Assembly: GCF_001280015.1 (NCBI RefSeq)
Contig: NZ_LGDV01000260.1
Span: 1-11,128, forward strand
Length of the DNA: 11,128 nucleotides
Source of the DNA: Streptomyces sp. MMG1121
GTDB lineage: Bacteria > Actinomycetota > Actinomycetes > Streptomycetales > Streptomycetaceae
Reading direction: 5' to 3'
The notes beneath the pieces were generated by a model. That model was not told the DNA's origin and made no database searches. It worked only from the letters and a program-made list of their open reading frames with translations. Below are positions 1-7,063 of the stretch, one piece after another. Numbering within the stretch: the stretch's first letter is position 1; each line of letters begins with the position of its first letter. The position numbers and the translations under genes were made by a program.

Positions 1-18
1 GAGCCCGTGGGGACGGGG

Positions 19-33
19 GGCCCTCACGGGGCC
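19..33 (-). terminator. Possible terminator hairpin after rpfA
   Basis: A short inverted repeat (GGCCC, five-base loop, GGGCC) lies about 55 bases past the rpfA stop codon. No U-tract follows it on the minus strand. Streptomyces terminators often lack one, so this could end the rpfA transcript, but a 5-bp stem in such GC-rich DNA may be chance. Confidence 0.3.
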
Positions 34-88
34 TTCAGTGTGGGGGGAGGGGATGTGAGGGCGCTGTGGGTGCGGCCGGAGCCGGATG

Positions 89-850
<762 letters not shown>

Positions 851-866
<16 letters not shown>

Positions 867-1048
867 CTGTCGGGTTCGGGCCGGTTGAGTTGCCCGGCCG
901 CACGCCCGCTGTCGCGGGCCTGCGGCTTCACCCCAAGCCGGTTCCGGCATCAACTGCCGGTTCCAGCACTTACCTTGGGTCCCCCGCTCCTGCCTACGGC
1001 GCTTGACGCGACGACTGTTCCCGGGCAACCGCTGGCAGGATTCGGCGT
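851..1048 (-). ncRNA. ydaO-type c-di-AMP riboswitch in the rpfA leader
   Basis: The leader matches the ydaO/yuaA class, which binds cyclic di-AMP and usually turns off expression of wall hydrolases and osmolyte genes. Conserved blocks appear in the right order on the minus strand: GCCGAATCCTGCC (near 1034-1046), GGCAGGAGCGGGGGACCCA (976-994), a GGGGTGAA block followed by a hairpin, then CCGACAGC and CACCTCGCAGGCGT at the 3' end (851-874). Helix P1 can form between ACGCC (1044-1048) and GGCGT (851-855). This is the element described upstream of rpfA in Streptomyces. Its 3' boundary lies 18 bases before the start codon. Confidence 0.9.
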
Positions 1049-1084
1049 TGCGGATGCCGGGGCTCGTGGTGACGAGCGGTCCTG

Positions 1085-1114
1085 ACCGTAGACACGTGAT
1101 CGACGGAATTTCAA
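1085..1114 (-). promoter_or_regulatory. Predicted rpfA promoter
   Basis: TTGAAA (1109-1114) and TACGGT (1085-1090) are separated by 18 bases on the minus strand, a reasonable housekeeping-type promoter. Transcription would begin near 1078, just ahead of the riboswitch. The spacer contains GATCACGTG, also found upstream of the neighbouring Rpf gene. A near match to the Streptomyces Crp pattern GTG-N6-GNCAC (last base differs) starts at 1095 and overlaps the -10. The rest of the gap, 1115-1193, shows no gene and no strong hairpin for ending the upstream Rpf transcript. Confidence 0.4.
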
Positions 1115-1193
1115 AGACGATCAGGGCTTCTGAGACTCATCCCACACTTTCACCAAACCGGACATTAAGCGTGAAGCGGGGCGTCAACTCAGG

Positions 1194-2342
1194 CTACTTA
1201 TCGCCCCTTTCGTCATCGACTTTCAGTGTCTGACCGGCGGTGATGTGGTTCGGGTCCGCCCCGATCACCTTCTTGTTGCCGTCATAGAGAGCGCGCCATC
1301 CGCCATCGACGCCAAGGGAGTCGGCGATGGCGACGAGAGTGTCGCCATCGCGCACGGTGTAGGTGCCCGGTTCGCGGCTCGCGTGGCGGCCGGAGGGCGC
1401 GCCGTTCTGACCGTTTTTCACGCTTTCATCCGCATTGCCGCCCCGGTGACGTCCGCCACTGTCGAGGGCTCCGGTGTCGACAAGGCTCCAAGAACCGGCG
1501 GCCTGCCGGGAATTGTCCGACTCGTCGATGCCCGGGGTGGGCGCGGGAGAGCCGCTCCCTCCCTGCGAGTTCCCCGTACCGGAGGAGCCGGAGGTTCCGG
1601 ACGTGCCCGCCTTGTCGGTCTTGTCGGACTTGGGGGTGCCACTCCCGGTGGAGCCTGGAGTGACCCCCGGAGTCTTGGCGGCACCCTCTCCCGAGCCCGG
1701 AGTGGGCGTGGCGGAGGAGCCGGAGGAAGAGCCCGCGGAGGAGTCCGAGCCGGAGCCGGACTTCGAGCCGGAGTGGGAACCGGACCCGGAGCCGGAATCG
1801 GAGGTGGATCCAGAAGCGGAGCCGGAGCCGGAGCCGGAATCGGATGCGGAACCGGGCGAATCCGACAGGCCGGACGAGTCGGATTCGTCGGCCGACCCGG
1901 AGGAGCCGCTCGAACCGCTGCCGCTCCCGGAGTTTGCGACGCCCGTGTCGACGTCGACCGAACCGGAGTTGGAGGTCAGCCCGGCGGTCAGCGCGCACAT
2001 GGTCCACGGCTTGGTGCCCTGGTCGGCGAGGATCTTCTCGGCGACGGCGATCTGCTGGTTGCGGCTGGCCTGGTCAGCACTGTCGGCGTACCGCGTGCCG
2101 CCGTACTTGTCCCAGTCGTCCTGCGAAATCTGCAGACCGCCGTAGTACCCGTTACCGCTGTCCGCGCTCCAGGAGCCGCCGCTCTCGCACTCGGCGACCT
2201 TGTCCCATGTGGTGCCGTCGGCGGCGTGGGCGCTCGCTGCCCCGAGCAGCGGGAGGGCGATGGCGGAGCCGGTCACTCCGGCCGCGACGAGGAGGGCCGG
2301 AGCCTGACGGGGGCGACGGTGACGACCGTTCCCGGTGAGCAT
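1194..2342 (-). CDS. Secreted Rpf-domain transglycosylase with long Ser/Gly/Asp linker and LysM
   Basis: This is a paralogue of the adjacent rpfA with the same architecture. A signal peptide spans residues 1-40 (ending AHA). An Rpf domain covers about 43-118, with WDKVAECESGG giving presumed catalytic Glu53 and Cys52/Cys116 at the conserved 64-residue spacing. A linker of about 200 residues follows, rich in Ser, Gly, Asp, Thr and Pro, and then a C-terminal LysM domain (about 328-376, TYTVRDGDTLVAIADSLGV). The protein should be exported, bind peptidoglycan and cut glycan strands during germination or growth. ATG is preceded by AAAGG seven bases away, and the basic GNGRHRRPR start resembles rpfA. 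The leader is too short for the riboswitch found on rpfA. An own promoter is predicted at 2410-2439. The linker may span the thick wall. Which numbered Streptomyces rpf this corresponds to is uncertain, so no symbol is given. Confidence 0.9.
   Translation of the reverse strand: MLTGNGRHRRPRQAPALLVAAGVTGSAIALPLLGAASAHAADGTTWDKVAECESGGSWSADSGNGYYGGLQISQDDWDKYGGTRYADSADQASRNQQIAVAEKILADQGTKPWTMCALTAGLTSNSGSVDVDTGVANSGSGSGSSGSSGSADESDSSGLSDSPGSASDSGSGSGSASGSTSDSGSGSGSHSGSKSGSGSDSSAGSSSGSSATPTPGSGEGAAKTPGVTPGSTGSGTPKSDKTDKAGTSGTSGSSGTGNSQGGSGSPAPTPGIDESDNSRQAAGSWSLVDTGALDSGGRHRGGNADESVKNGQNGAPSGRHASREPGTYTVRDGDTLVAIADSLGVDGGWRALYDGNKKVIGADPNHITAGQTLKVDDERGDK
1730..1860 (-). repeat. Imperfect 6-bp repeat tract encoding Ser-Gly/Asp-Ser linker
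   Basis: Imperfect tandem copies of a hexamer (GGAGCC and variants on the plus strand) encode alternating SG, SD and SA dipeptides in the linker of the second Rpf protein. Such tracts are prone to slippage, so linker length is likely to differ between strains. The tract also produces a spurious acidic PEPE-type reading frame on the other strand. Confidence 0.6.
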
Positions 2343-2409
2343 GCAGGAGCCTTTCGTGCGACAGCAGGACCGGCGGGGCGAGTGGTGCCTGTCGCCACGC
2401 TGATGGGTG

Positions 2410-2439
2410 AACGTATCGGCAGACGATCACTTGTCACAA
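2410..2439 (-). promoter_or_regulatory. Predicted promoter of the second Rpf gene
   Basis: TTGTGA (2434-2439) and TACGTT (2410-2415) are 18 bases apart on the minus strand, close in layout to the predicted rpfA promoter. The -35 lies inside a 13-bp palindrome, ACTTGTCACAAGT (2429-2441), which could be an operator. The start site would fall near 2403, giving a leader of about 60 bases. Confidence 0.4.
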
Positions 2440-2470
2440 GTTAATGCCGCACAGATCACGTGAAGATCAC
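2429..2470. promoter_or_regulatory. Palindrome and GATCAC repeats upstream of the second Rpf gene
   Basis: The region contains the palindrome ACTTGTCACAAGT (2429-2441), the 8-bp perfect palindrome TCACGTGA (2456-2463), and GATCAC at 2454 and 2465, with a third copy at 2425. GATCACGTG also occurs in the rpfA promoter. These look like binding sites for a dimeric regulator, but the regulator cannot be named from sequence. Confidence 0.35.
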
Positions 2471-2486
2471 AGAGTTGAGCCTCTGT
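2469..2486 (-). terminator. Probable terminator after the P450 gene
   Basis: ACAGAG (2469-2474) and CTCTGT (2481-2486) form a 6-bp stem with a 6-base loop about 26 bases past the P450 stop codon. No clean U-tract follows. It sits between the P450 gene and the upstream signals of the second Rpf gene, so it plausibly separates the two transcripts. Confidence 0.4.
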
Positions 2487-2511
2487 CATGTTTGTGGCGG
2501 AGCCGTGAGCC

Positions 2512-4248
2512 TCAGCGGGCTGGAGTGAACTCCACCGGCAGCGTGCGCAGCCCCCGCATGATGAGTCCGCCACGCCAGCGCAGGTCGGCCGGATCCGCCG
2601 CGAGCCGCAGGTCGGGCAGGCGGGTGAGCAGGGTGGCGAGCGCGCTCTGCCCCTCCAGACGGGCGAGCGGCGCGCCGAGGCAGTAGTGGATGCCATGGCC
2701 GTAGCCGAGGTGTTGGTTGTCACGGCGGGCGAGGTCCAGCACGTCCGGGTCGGCGAACCGCTCCGGGTCCCGGTCGGCCGCGGCGAGCACGACGAGCACC
2801 GGGTCGCCGGGCGCGATGGCCTGCCCGCCGACGGTGAGCGGCTCGGTGGCGAACCGCCAGGTGGCCAGCTCCACCGGGCCGTCGTAGCGCAGGAGTTCCT
2901 CGACACCGGTCTCCAGCAGCTCCCTTTCCCCTCGCGCCAGGCAGTCCTGCAGCCGCCGGCGCTGCTCGGGGTGGGTGAGCAGCGCGTAGGTGCCGTTGCC
3001 GATCAGGTTGACGGTGGTCTCGAAGCCGGCGAAGAGAAGGATGAACGCCATCGCGGCGGCCTCGTTCTCGGTGAGGTGCTCGCCATGGTCGGAGGCGCGG
3101 ATGAGGCCGGAGATCAGGTCCTCGCCGGGCGCGGGCTCGGCGGGCAGCGCCTCGCGCTTCTTGTGGATCAGCTCGGCGAGGTAACCGCGCATCTTCTTGA
3201 CGGACCGCGCGACCCCGCCCCGCGGTCCTCCACCGTGCCGGATCATCATGCCCGCCCAGTCCCGGAAGTCGTCCTGGTCCTCCCGCGGGACGCCGAGCAT
3301 GTCGCAGATGGCGTAGATGGGCAGCGGGAAGGCGAACTCGTGGATGAGGTCGGCCGAGCCCCGTTCCGCGAACTGGTCGATGAGGCGGTCGGTCAGCTCC
3401 TGCACCCGCGGCGCGAACTCGGCGACGCGCCGGGGCGTGAACGCCTTGCTGACCAGCCGGCGCAGCCGGGTGTGGTCCGGCGGGTCGATGTTCAGCAGAT
3501 GCGTCATCAGCTCGGCCTTGCGCTCCCCGGGGATACCGGTCTTCCCCTTGGCATGCGCGGGCTCGTCGTGATGCGCCGGATTCTTGCTCAGCCGCTGGTC
3601 GGCGAGGGCCTGCTTGGCATCGGCGTACCGGGTGACCAGCCAGGCCTCGACCCCACTGGGCAACCGCGTCCGGTACACCGGCGCGTGCTCCCGCAACCAG
3701 GCGTACGCGGGGTAGGGATCGGCGGCGAACTCCCAGGTGAACAGCTGGGGGGAAGGGCGGTCGCCTTCGGCGGAGTGGGCGGTGGAGGGTTCGGGGGCGG
3801 TGGAGGGTTCGCGGGCGGTTACGGCTGAACCTTCAGTGGAGGCTGCGGCGCCTTCGGGGTCGGCGGCGCCTTCGGCGGGGGCTGCTGCGGGGGCGCCCTC
3901 GGCGGGGGCTGCGGTGGGTTCGGGCGCCGAGCCCTCGGCAGCGTTTGCGGCCGGGTCGGCGGGAACGCCCTCGGCAGAGACCGCCGCGCCCTCGGCGGAG
4001 ACCGCGGTGGGACCGGCGGCCGAACCCCCGGCAGGGACGATGGCGGGACCCGCAGCCGAACCCCCCGCAGCAGCCGCGGCGGGATCGGAGGCCGAACCTC
4101 CGGCCGCAGCCACAGCCGCAGCCGCGGCCCGGTCGGCGGCGGGGCCCTCGGCCGAGGGTGCGGAGGCGTCGGTGGCTGAGCCGTCGTCGGAGGCTGCTGC
4201 GGGCGAGGGGTGGTGCTGGTCGGTCACCCCTCGACGGTATCCGGACAC
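2512..4248 (-). CDS. Cytochrome P450 with long Ala-rich N-terminal extension
   Basis: This is a class I bacterial P450 haem mono-oxygenase, needing separate ferredoxin and reductase partners that are not in this window. The P450 fold starts near residue 168 (QLFTWEFAADPYPAYAW). The I-helix motif AGFETT is at 407-412, ExxR at 451-454, and the haem loop YGHGIHYCLG at 516-525 with ligand Cys523. Tyr516 replaces the usual Phe. Residues 1-167 are Ala/Gly/Pro/Ser/Glu-rich with imperfect repeats (GGSAAGP, SAEG, PAEG) and have no counterpart in a normal P450 of about 400 residues. The GTG start at 4248 has GAAGGG nine bases upstream; the in-frame GTG at residue 8 has no properly spaced site. It begins 5 bases after the mazG stop, so the two are probably co-transcribed. 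From memory the location fits CYP107U1, reported to affect sporulation and antibiotic production in a Streptomyces, but the substrate is unknown to me. Confidence 0.92.
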   Translation of the reverse strand: MSGYRRGVTDQHHPSPAAASDDGSATDASAPSAEGPAADRAAAAAVAAAGGSASDPAAAAAGGSAAGPAIVPAGGSAAGPTAVSAEGAAVSAEGVPADPAANAAEGSAPEPTAAPAEGAPAAAPAEGAADPEGAAASTEGSAVTAREPSTAPEPSTAHSAEGDRPSPQLFTWEFAADPYPAYAWLREHAPVYRTRLPSGVEAWLVTRYADAKQALADQRLSKNPAHHDEPAHAKGKTGIPGERKAELMTHLLNIDPPDHTRLRRLVSKAFTPRRVAEFAPRVQELTDRLIDQFAERGSADLIHEFAFPLPIYAICDMLGVPREDQDDFRDWAGMMIRHGGGPRGGVARSVKKMRGYLAELIHKKREALPAEPAPGEDLISGLIRASDHGEHLTENEAAAMAFILLFAGFETTVNLIGNGTYALLTHPEQRRRLQDCLARGERELLETGVEELLRYDGPVELATWRFATEPLTVGGQAIAPGDPVLVVLAAADRDPERFADPDVLDLARRDNQHLGYGHGIHYCLGAPLARLEGQSALATLLTRLPDLRLAADPADLRWRGGLIMRGLRTLPVEFTPAR

Positions 4249-4253
4249 ATCCG

Positions 4254-5288
4254 CTAGCCCTTCTCCGGTGTCGTGCCCTCCCTGCCCTCCGTGCCCTCCG
4301 CCTGGCGTATCGCGTCCCGGTACGCCCGCGCCGCCGCGCGCAGGGCGGCCTCCGGGTCGACGCCGGCCGACTCCGCGCGGACCGCCAGTGCGAGCAGTTC
4401 GTAGCCGACGCCCTCGCCGTGCGGCAGCGCGACGTCCAGGCCTGCCGTACGGGCGCGGGAGGCGAGCTTGGCCGCGAGGGCCAGGCCGGGCTGGCCGAGC
4501 GGGACGCCCTCCGTGACCGAGGTGCGCTGCTTCTCCTCGGCCTTGGTGCGCAGCCAGTGCTCCTTGACGTCCTCCGGGGTCTCGGCCACCTCGTCGCCGA
4601 AGACGTGCGGGTGCCGGTGGATGAGCTTGGCGACGATGCCACCGGCCACGTCGTCGACCGAGAACGGCGCGTCCGGGTCCTCCTCGGCGATCCGGGAGTG
4701 GAAGACGACCTGGAGGAGGACGTCGCCCAGCTCCTCGCGCAGCTCCTCCCGGTCACCGGCCTCGATCGCCTCGACCAGCTCGTACGCCTCCTCGATGCCG
4801 TACTTGGCGAGGCCCTCGTGCGTCTGCCGGGAGGACCAGGGGCATTCGGCGCGGATCCGGTCCATGACCTGCACGAGGTCCAGCAGACGGGCGCCGGGCA
4901 GGTCGTAGGAGGCGGGCAGCAGCTCCAGCTCCGGCATGGCGACGCGGCCGGAGCCGGCCAGCCGGGCCAGTCCGTCGGTGAGCGCGGGCTCGCCCTCCGC
5001 GGTGGCCACGACCACCACCGTCCGCCCGCCACCGCACGCGTCGACCAGCTCCTGCGCGGTGGGCGACGCCTCCGCCACGGCTGTTCCGGCCTCGCGCAGA
5101 TACGGCAGCTGCGGATGCGCACCGTCCGCGCACAGCACCGCGTCGGCCGCGCGCAGGGCCTGCCAGGCGGGCCAGGACAGCAGGCCGGGGGCGACGCGGT
5201 GGCTGGTGGTGAGCAGCACGATGCGACCGCGGTCGGCTACAGGGGCGAGGTCGGAGCTGGATGCGTTCACGATCCGAACGTAACCCAC
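4254..5288 (-). CDS. mazG: MazG nucleoside triphosphate pyrophosphohydrolase
   Basis: MazG hydrolyses NTPs and dNTPs to monophosphates and pyrophosphate in the cytoplasm, clearing non-canonical nucleotides; in E. coli it also lowers ppGpp. The MazG domain covers about 140-255: CPWSSRQTHEGL, then the metal-binding EEAYE (Glu166, Glu167, Glu170) and ELGDVLLQVVFHSRIAEE (Glu186, Asp189), then KLIHRHPHVF. A second, shortened MazG-like unit follows (GYELLALAVRAESAGVDPEAALRAA), as in E. coli MazG but degenerate. Residues 21-135 resemble a decayed tetrapyrrole/SAM methylase domain, recalling YabN of Bacillus. The drawn start is GTG at 5288. A GTG at 5270 (giving MNASSSD) is equally likely, since neither has a strong ribosome binding site. 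It is followed after 5 bases by the P450. Confidence 0.92.
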   Translation of the reverse strand: MGYVRIVNASSSDLAPVADRGRIVLLTTSHRVAPGLLSWPAWQALRAADAVLCADGAHPQLPYLREAGTAVAEASPTAQELVDACGGGRTVVVVATAEGEPALTDGLARLAGSGRVAMPELELLPASYDLPGARLLDLVQVMDRIRAECPWSSRQTHEGLAKYGIEEAYELVEAIEAGDREELREELGDVLLQVVFHSRIAEEDPDAPFSVDDVAGGIVAKLIHRHPHVFGDEVAETPEDVKEHWLRTKAEEKQRTSVTEGVPLGQPGLALAAKLASRARTAGLDVALPHGEGVGYELLALAVRAESAGVDPEAALRAAARAYRDAIRQAEGTEGREGTTPEKG

Positions 5289-5309
5289 TGCGGGAAGGAG
5301 CGGATTCGG

Positions 5310-5318
5310 TTATCCACA
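5310..5318 (+). promoter_or_regulatory. Single consensus DnaA box upstream of mazG
   Basis: TTATCCACA is an exact match to the E. coli 9-mer DnaA box. Streptomyces DnaA prefers TTGTCCACA but also accepts this form. It lies just upstream of mazG, where a promoter would be expected. With only one box and no AT-rich stretch, it is not an origin. Confidence 0.35.
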
Positions 5319-5348
5319 GGCCAGAGAGGATCGTGTGATCGTATGGCC
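5319..5348 (-). terminator. Possible terminator after the SurA-like gene
   Basis: GGCCA (5319-5323) pairs with TGGCC (5344-5348), and inside them GATC (5329-5332) pairs with GATC (5337-5340) around GTGT. The structure is an interrupted hairpin 15 bases past the stop codon of the lipoprotein gene. No U-tract is present. Confidence 0.3.
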
Positions 5349-5362
5349 GAAGCCCGCGGGTG

Positions 5363-6019
5363 CTACGCCGTGACCGGCTGTCCGCCCCCGGCGTTCGTCG
5401 TGACCTCCCGCACCCAGGGTGTCTTGGCGTCCACCCGGCTGCTCTTCTGCACGTCCCAGCTGCCGTAGCGCGGGTTGAGGTCGATGTGGAGTTCCTGGGA
5501 GGCCTTGGACAGCGCCTTCCAGAACGCGGGCTGGCTGGTGTCGGTGCCGAGCCTGGCCGCCAGCTTCTGCGCCTCCAGCTGGAGCTGCAGGTTGTCGTCG
5601 AGGCGGGCCGGGGCGATGCCGTACTTCTGCAGCCAGGCGGTCTCCAGCCCCTTGGCGCCGCCGGCCTGCTGCTCCAGGCCCGCGCGCATCTGCTGGACCT
5701 CCTTGCGGGTCACCGAGATGCCCTCGTCCTGCGCGGCGCGGTGCAGGACCTGGTCGAGGACCATGTTGTGCAGGGTGTCGCGGGTGAGGCTGCTGGTGGA
5801 GGAGAGGACCTGCCGGTACTGGGCCTCGTCCGGTACCGCGGCCCGCTGTGCCTTGCGGACCTCGTCGACCCGGCCCTCCAGCTGGGAGACGGTGATCCGC
5901 TGCCCTCCGACGACGGCCGCCGCGCCCGGGTGCGCTTCGTTTCCGCAGGCGGTCAGGAGGGGTGCCGCGGCGGCGATCGCGGCGGTGAGGACGAGCGCGG
6001 TGCGACGGCGGCGGTGCAA
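5363..6019 (-). CDS. Lipoprotein with SurA N-terminal-like chaperone domain
   Basis: This is a predicted exported lipoprotein of 218 residues. Residues 1-25 form a lipoprotein signal peptide: HRRRR, a hydrophobic stretch, then lipobox LTAC with Cys25 as the lipidated residue. The mature part begins with a short strand-like AAAVVGGQRITVSQLEGRVDEV, followed by helices containing MVLDQVLHRAAQDEGISVTRKEV. This is the pattern of the SurA/PrsA N-terminal chaperone domain. No parvulin isomerase domain is evident. It would sit on the outer face of the membrane and may assist folding of secreted proteins, which is inference. The start is set at TTG (6017-6019) because GGAGG lies five bases upstream and the signal peptide starts exactly there. 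A longer frame back to 6106 would bury the lipobox behind an odd Pro/Cys-rich leader. A promoter is predicted at 6073-6101. Confidence 0.85.
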   Translation of the reverse strand: MHRRRRTALVLTAAIAAAAPLLTACGNEAHPGAAAVVGGQRITVSQLEGRVDEVRKAQRAAVPDEAQYRQVLSSTSSLTRDTLHNMVLDQVLHRAAQDEGISVTRKEVQQMRAGLEQQAGGAKGLETAWLQKYGIAPARLDDNLQLQLEAQKLAARLGTDTSQPAFWKALSKASQELHIDLNPRYGSWDVQKSSRVDAKTPWVREVTTNAGGGQPVTA

Positions 6020-6072
6020 GGAGACCTCCAAGGGGAGATTGTGCGACGGTGCACAAAGTCTTGCGATGATCG

Positions 6073-6101
6073 ATGGTAGGCAGTGGGGAGGCTGCGGCCA
6101 A
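6073..6101 (-). promoter_or_regulatory. Predicted promoter of the SurA-like lipoprotein gene
   Basis: TTGGCC (6096-6101) and TACCAT (6073-6078) are separated by 17 bases on the minus strand. The start site would fall near 6066, about 46 bases before the TTG start codon. The remainder of the gap (6102-6173) carries no gene and no convincing terminator for the DUF1906 gene. Confidence 0.4.
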
Positions 6102-6173
6102 CCCATTCGACCAACGATTCACGCGCGCTTCGGGCACCGTCGCGCCGCCGCTCGGGGCTCGGCCGGTGCAAGG

Positions 6174-7001
6174 TCAGCCGGTTATGGCCACCGGCGCGTC
6201 CCACGCGTCCCGGTCGACGGTGAGCGTGACACCGCCGTACGTCTCCTTGCTGTTGACCATGTACTGATGGCCGCGGCTGTGGTTGGTGAACTGGCTCGCG
6301 CCCCACGGCCAGTCCGCGGTCGTCGCGTTCTGCTTGTCCCACAGCGCGTACCAGAGGTTGCCCGGCAGGTCCGTCTTGTCCTTGGCGGTCGCGATGGCCT
6401 TGGCGCTGGAGCTGCTGAAGCCGTAGTAGCCGCTGCGGTACGTCTTCACGCGCAGCCCCTTGTCGAAGGCGCGCACATACGTCAGCACGGCGTCGTTGCA
6501 CGCCTTGTTGCCGACGTCGTACGCCTCCATGTCGAGGTAGACCGGGCTGCCCGCCTTCATGCCGAGCGCGGAGGCCTTGGCCACGGCGTCGGCGGCGTCC
6601 TTCGCGCCCAGGGACGCGGCCGTGGACGCGGTCAGCTTCTCCGGGTTGGAGCCGGACTGGCAGGGCGGCTGGGCGCCGACGTAGATCGGGATGAGCTTCC
6701 AGCCGAGGGAGCTGACCGACTTCACCCAGGAGGCGGTCAGATTGGGCTGGGCGCAGCCGCGGTTCTTGCCGCCCACGTAGACCGCGGCGGCACCGTAGAA
6801 ACCGGTGTGCCAGGCCTTCATCGCGGACAGCGAGGGCGCGGTGCAGGTGTCGAACGCGCGCCCGGTGAACGTCTTCTGCGCCGGCCACGCTGTGGCGGCC
6901 ATGGAGGTCTGCGCGGCGATCCCGGCCCCGGCGACCACGGCGGCACCGACCGCCCCCCACGTGATGTATCTGCGCTTCTTCGACTGCCGATGTCCGGCCA
7001 T
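6174..7001 (-). CDS. Secreted DUF1906 (glycoside hydrolase-like, Rv2525c family) protein
   Basis: This is an exported protein with a domain of the DUF1906 family, whose fold resembles GH25-type glycoside hydrolases. The mycobacterial member Rv2525c is an envelope protein with no firmly established substrate. Residues 1-36 form a signal peptide with KKRR before a hydrophobic core; Arg10-Arg11 are not in a full Tat motif. The domain runs from about 45 to the end: TGRAFDTCTAPS (Asp51), WKLIPIYVGAQPPC, and YLDMEAYD (Asp157, Glu159), the acidic cluster at the expected active-site position. Cys53, Cys83, Cys114 and a later Cys suggest disulfides. ATG at 7001 is chosen over the in-frame GTG at 7010 because AAGGGG lies eight bases upstream of the ATG. 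The gene starts 62 bases after the kinase stop and may have its own control (inverted repeat 7012-7047). Wall or glycan processing is plausible but not shown. Confidence 0.87.
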   Translation of the reverse strand: MAGHRQSKKRRYITWGAVGAAVVAGAGIAAQTSMAATAWPAQKTFTGRAFDTCTAPSLSAMKAWHTGFYGAAAVYVGGKNRGCAQPNLTASWVKSVSSLGWKLIPIYVGAQPPCQSGSNPEKLTASTAASLGAKDAADAVAKASALGMKAGSPVYLDMEAYDVGNKACNDAVLTYVRAFDKGLRVKTYRSGYYGFSSSSAKAIATAKDKTDLPGNLWYALWDKQNATTADWPWGASQFTNHSRGHQYMVNSKETYGGVTLTVDRDAWDAPVAITG

Positions 7002-7011
7002 GAACCCCACC

Positions 7012-7047
7012 CCTTGCGTACTCCACCTGGTAAAGCGAAGCGCAAGG
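7012..7047 (-). promoter_or_regulatory. Inverted repeat covering the DUF1906 ribosome binding site
   Basis: CCTTGCG (7041-7047, minus strand) can pair with CGCAAGG (7012-7018) across 22 bases. The downstream arm overlaps AAGGGG, the ribosome binding site of the DUF1906 gene. It could end the kinase transcript, regulate translation of the next gene, or be incidental. Confidence 0.35.
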
Positions 7048-7063
7048 TATCAACCGCCCCCGA

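Noticed and set aside
1003..1233. Small plus-strand open frame of 76 codons in the rpfA leader
   Set aside because: It crosses the promoter, riboswitch 5' end and the end of the second Rpf gene; the RNA element explains the conservation.
2686..3828. Plus-strand open frame of 380 codons
   Set aside because: It is antisense to the P450, with composition driven by the opposite strand's codon bias and no domain.
5310..5318. Replication origin suggested by a DnaA box
   Set aside because: There is one box only, with no cluster, no AT-rich unwinding region and no dnaA/dnaN neighbours.
3945..5468. Plus-strand open frame of 507 codons
   Set aside because: It is antisense to mazG and the P450 extension, begins with Arg/Pro repeats, and has no recognisable motif or good ribosome binding site.
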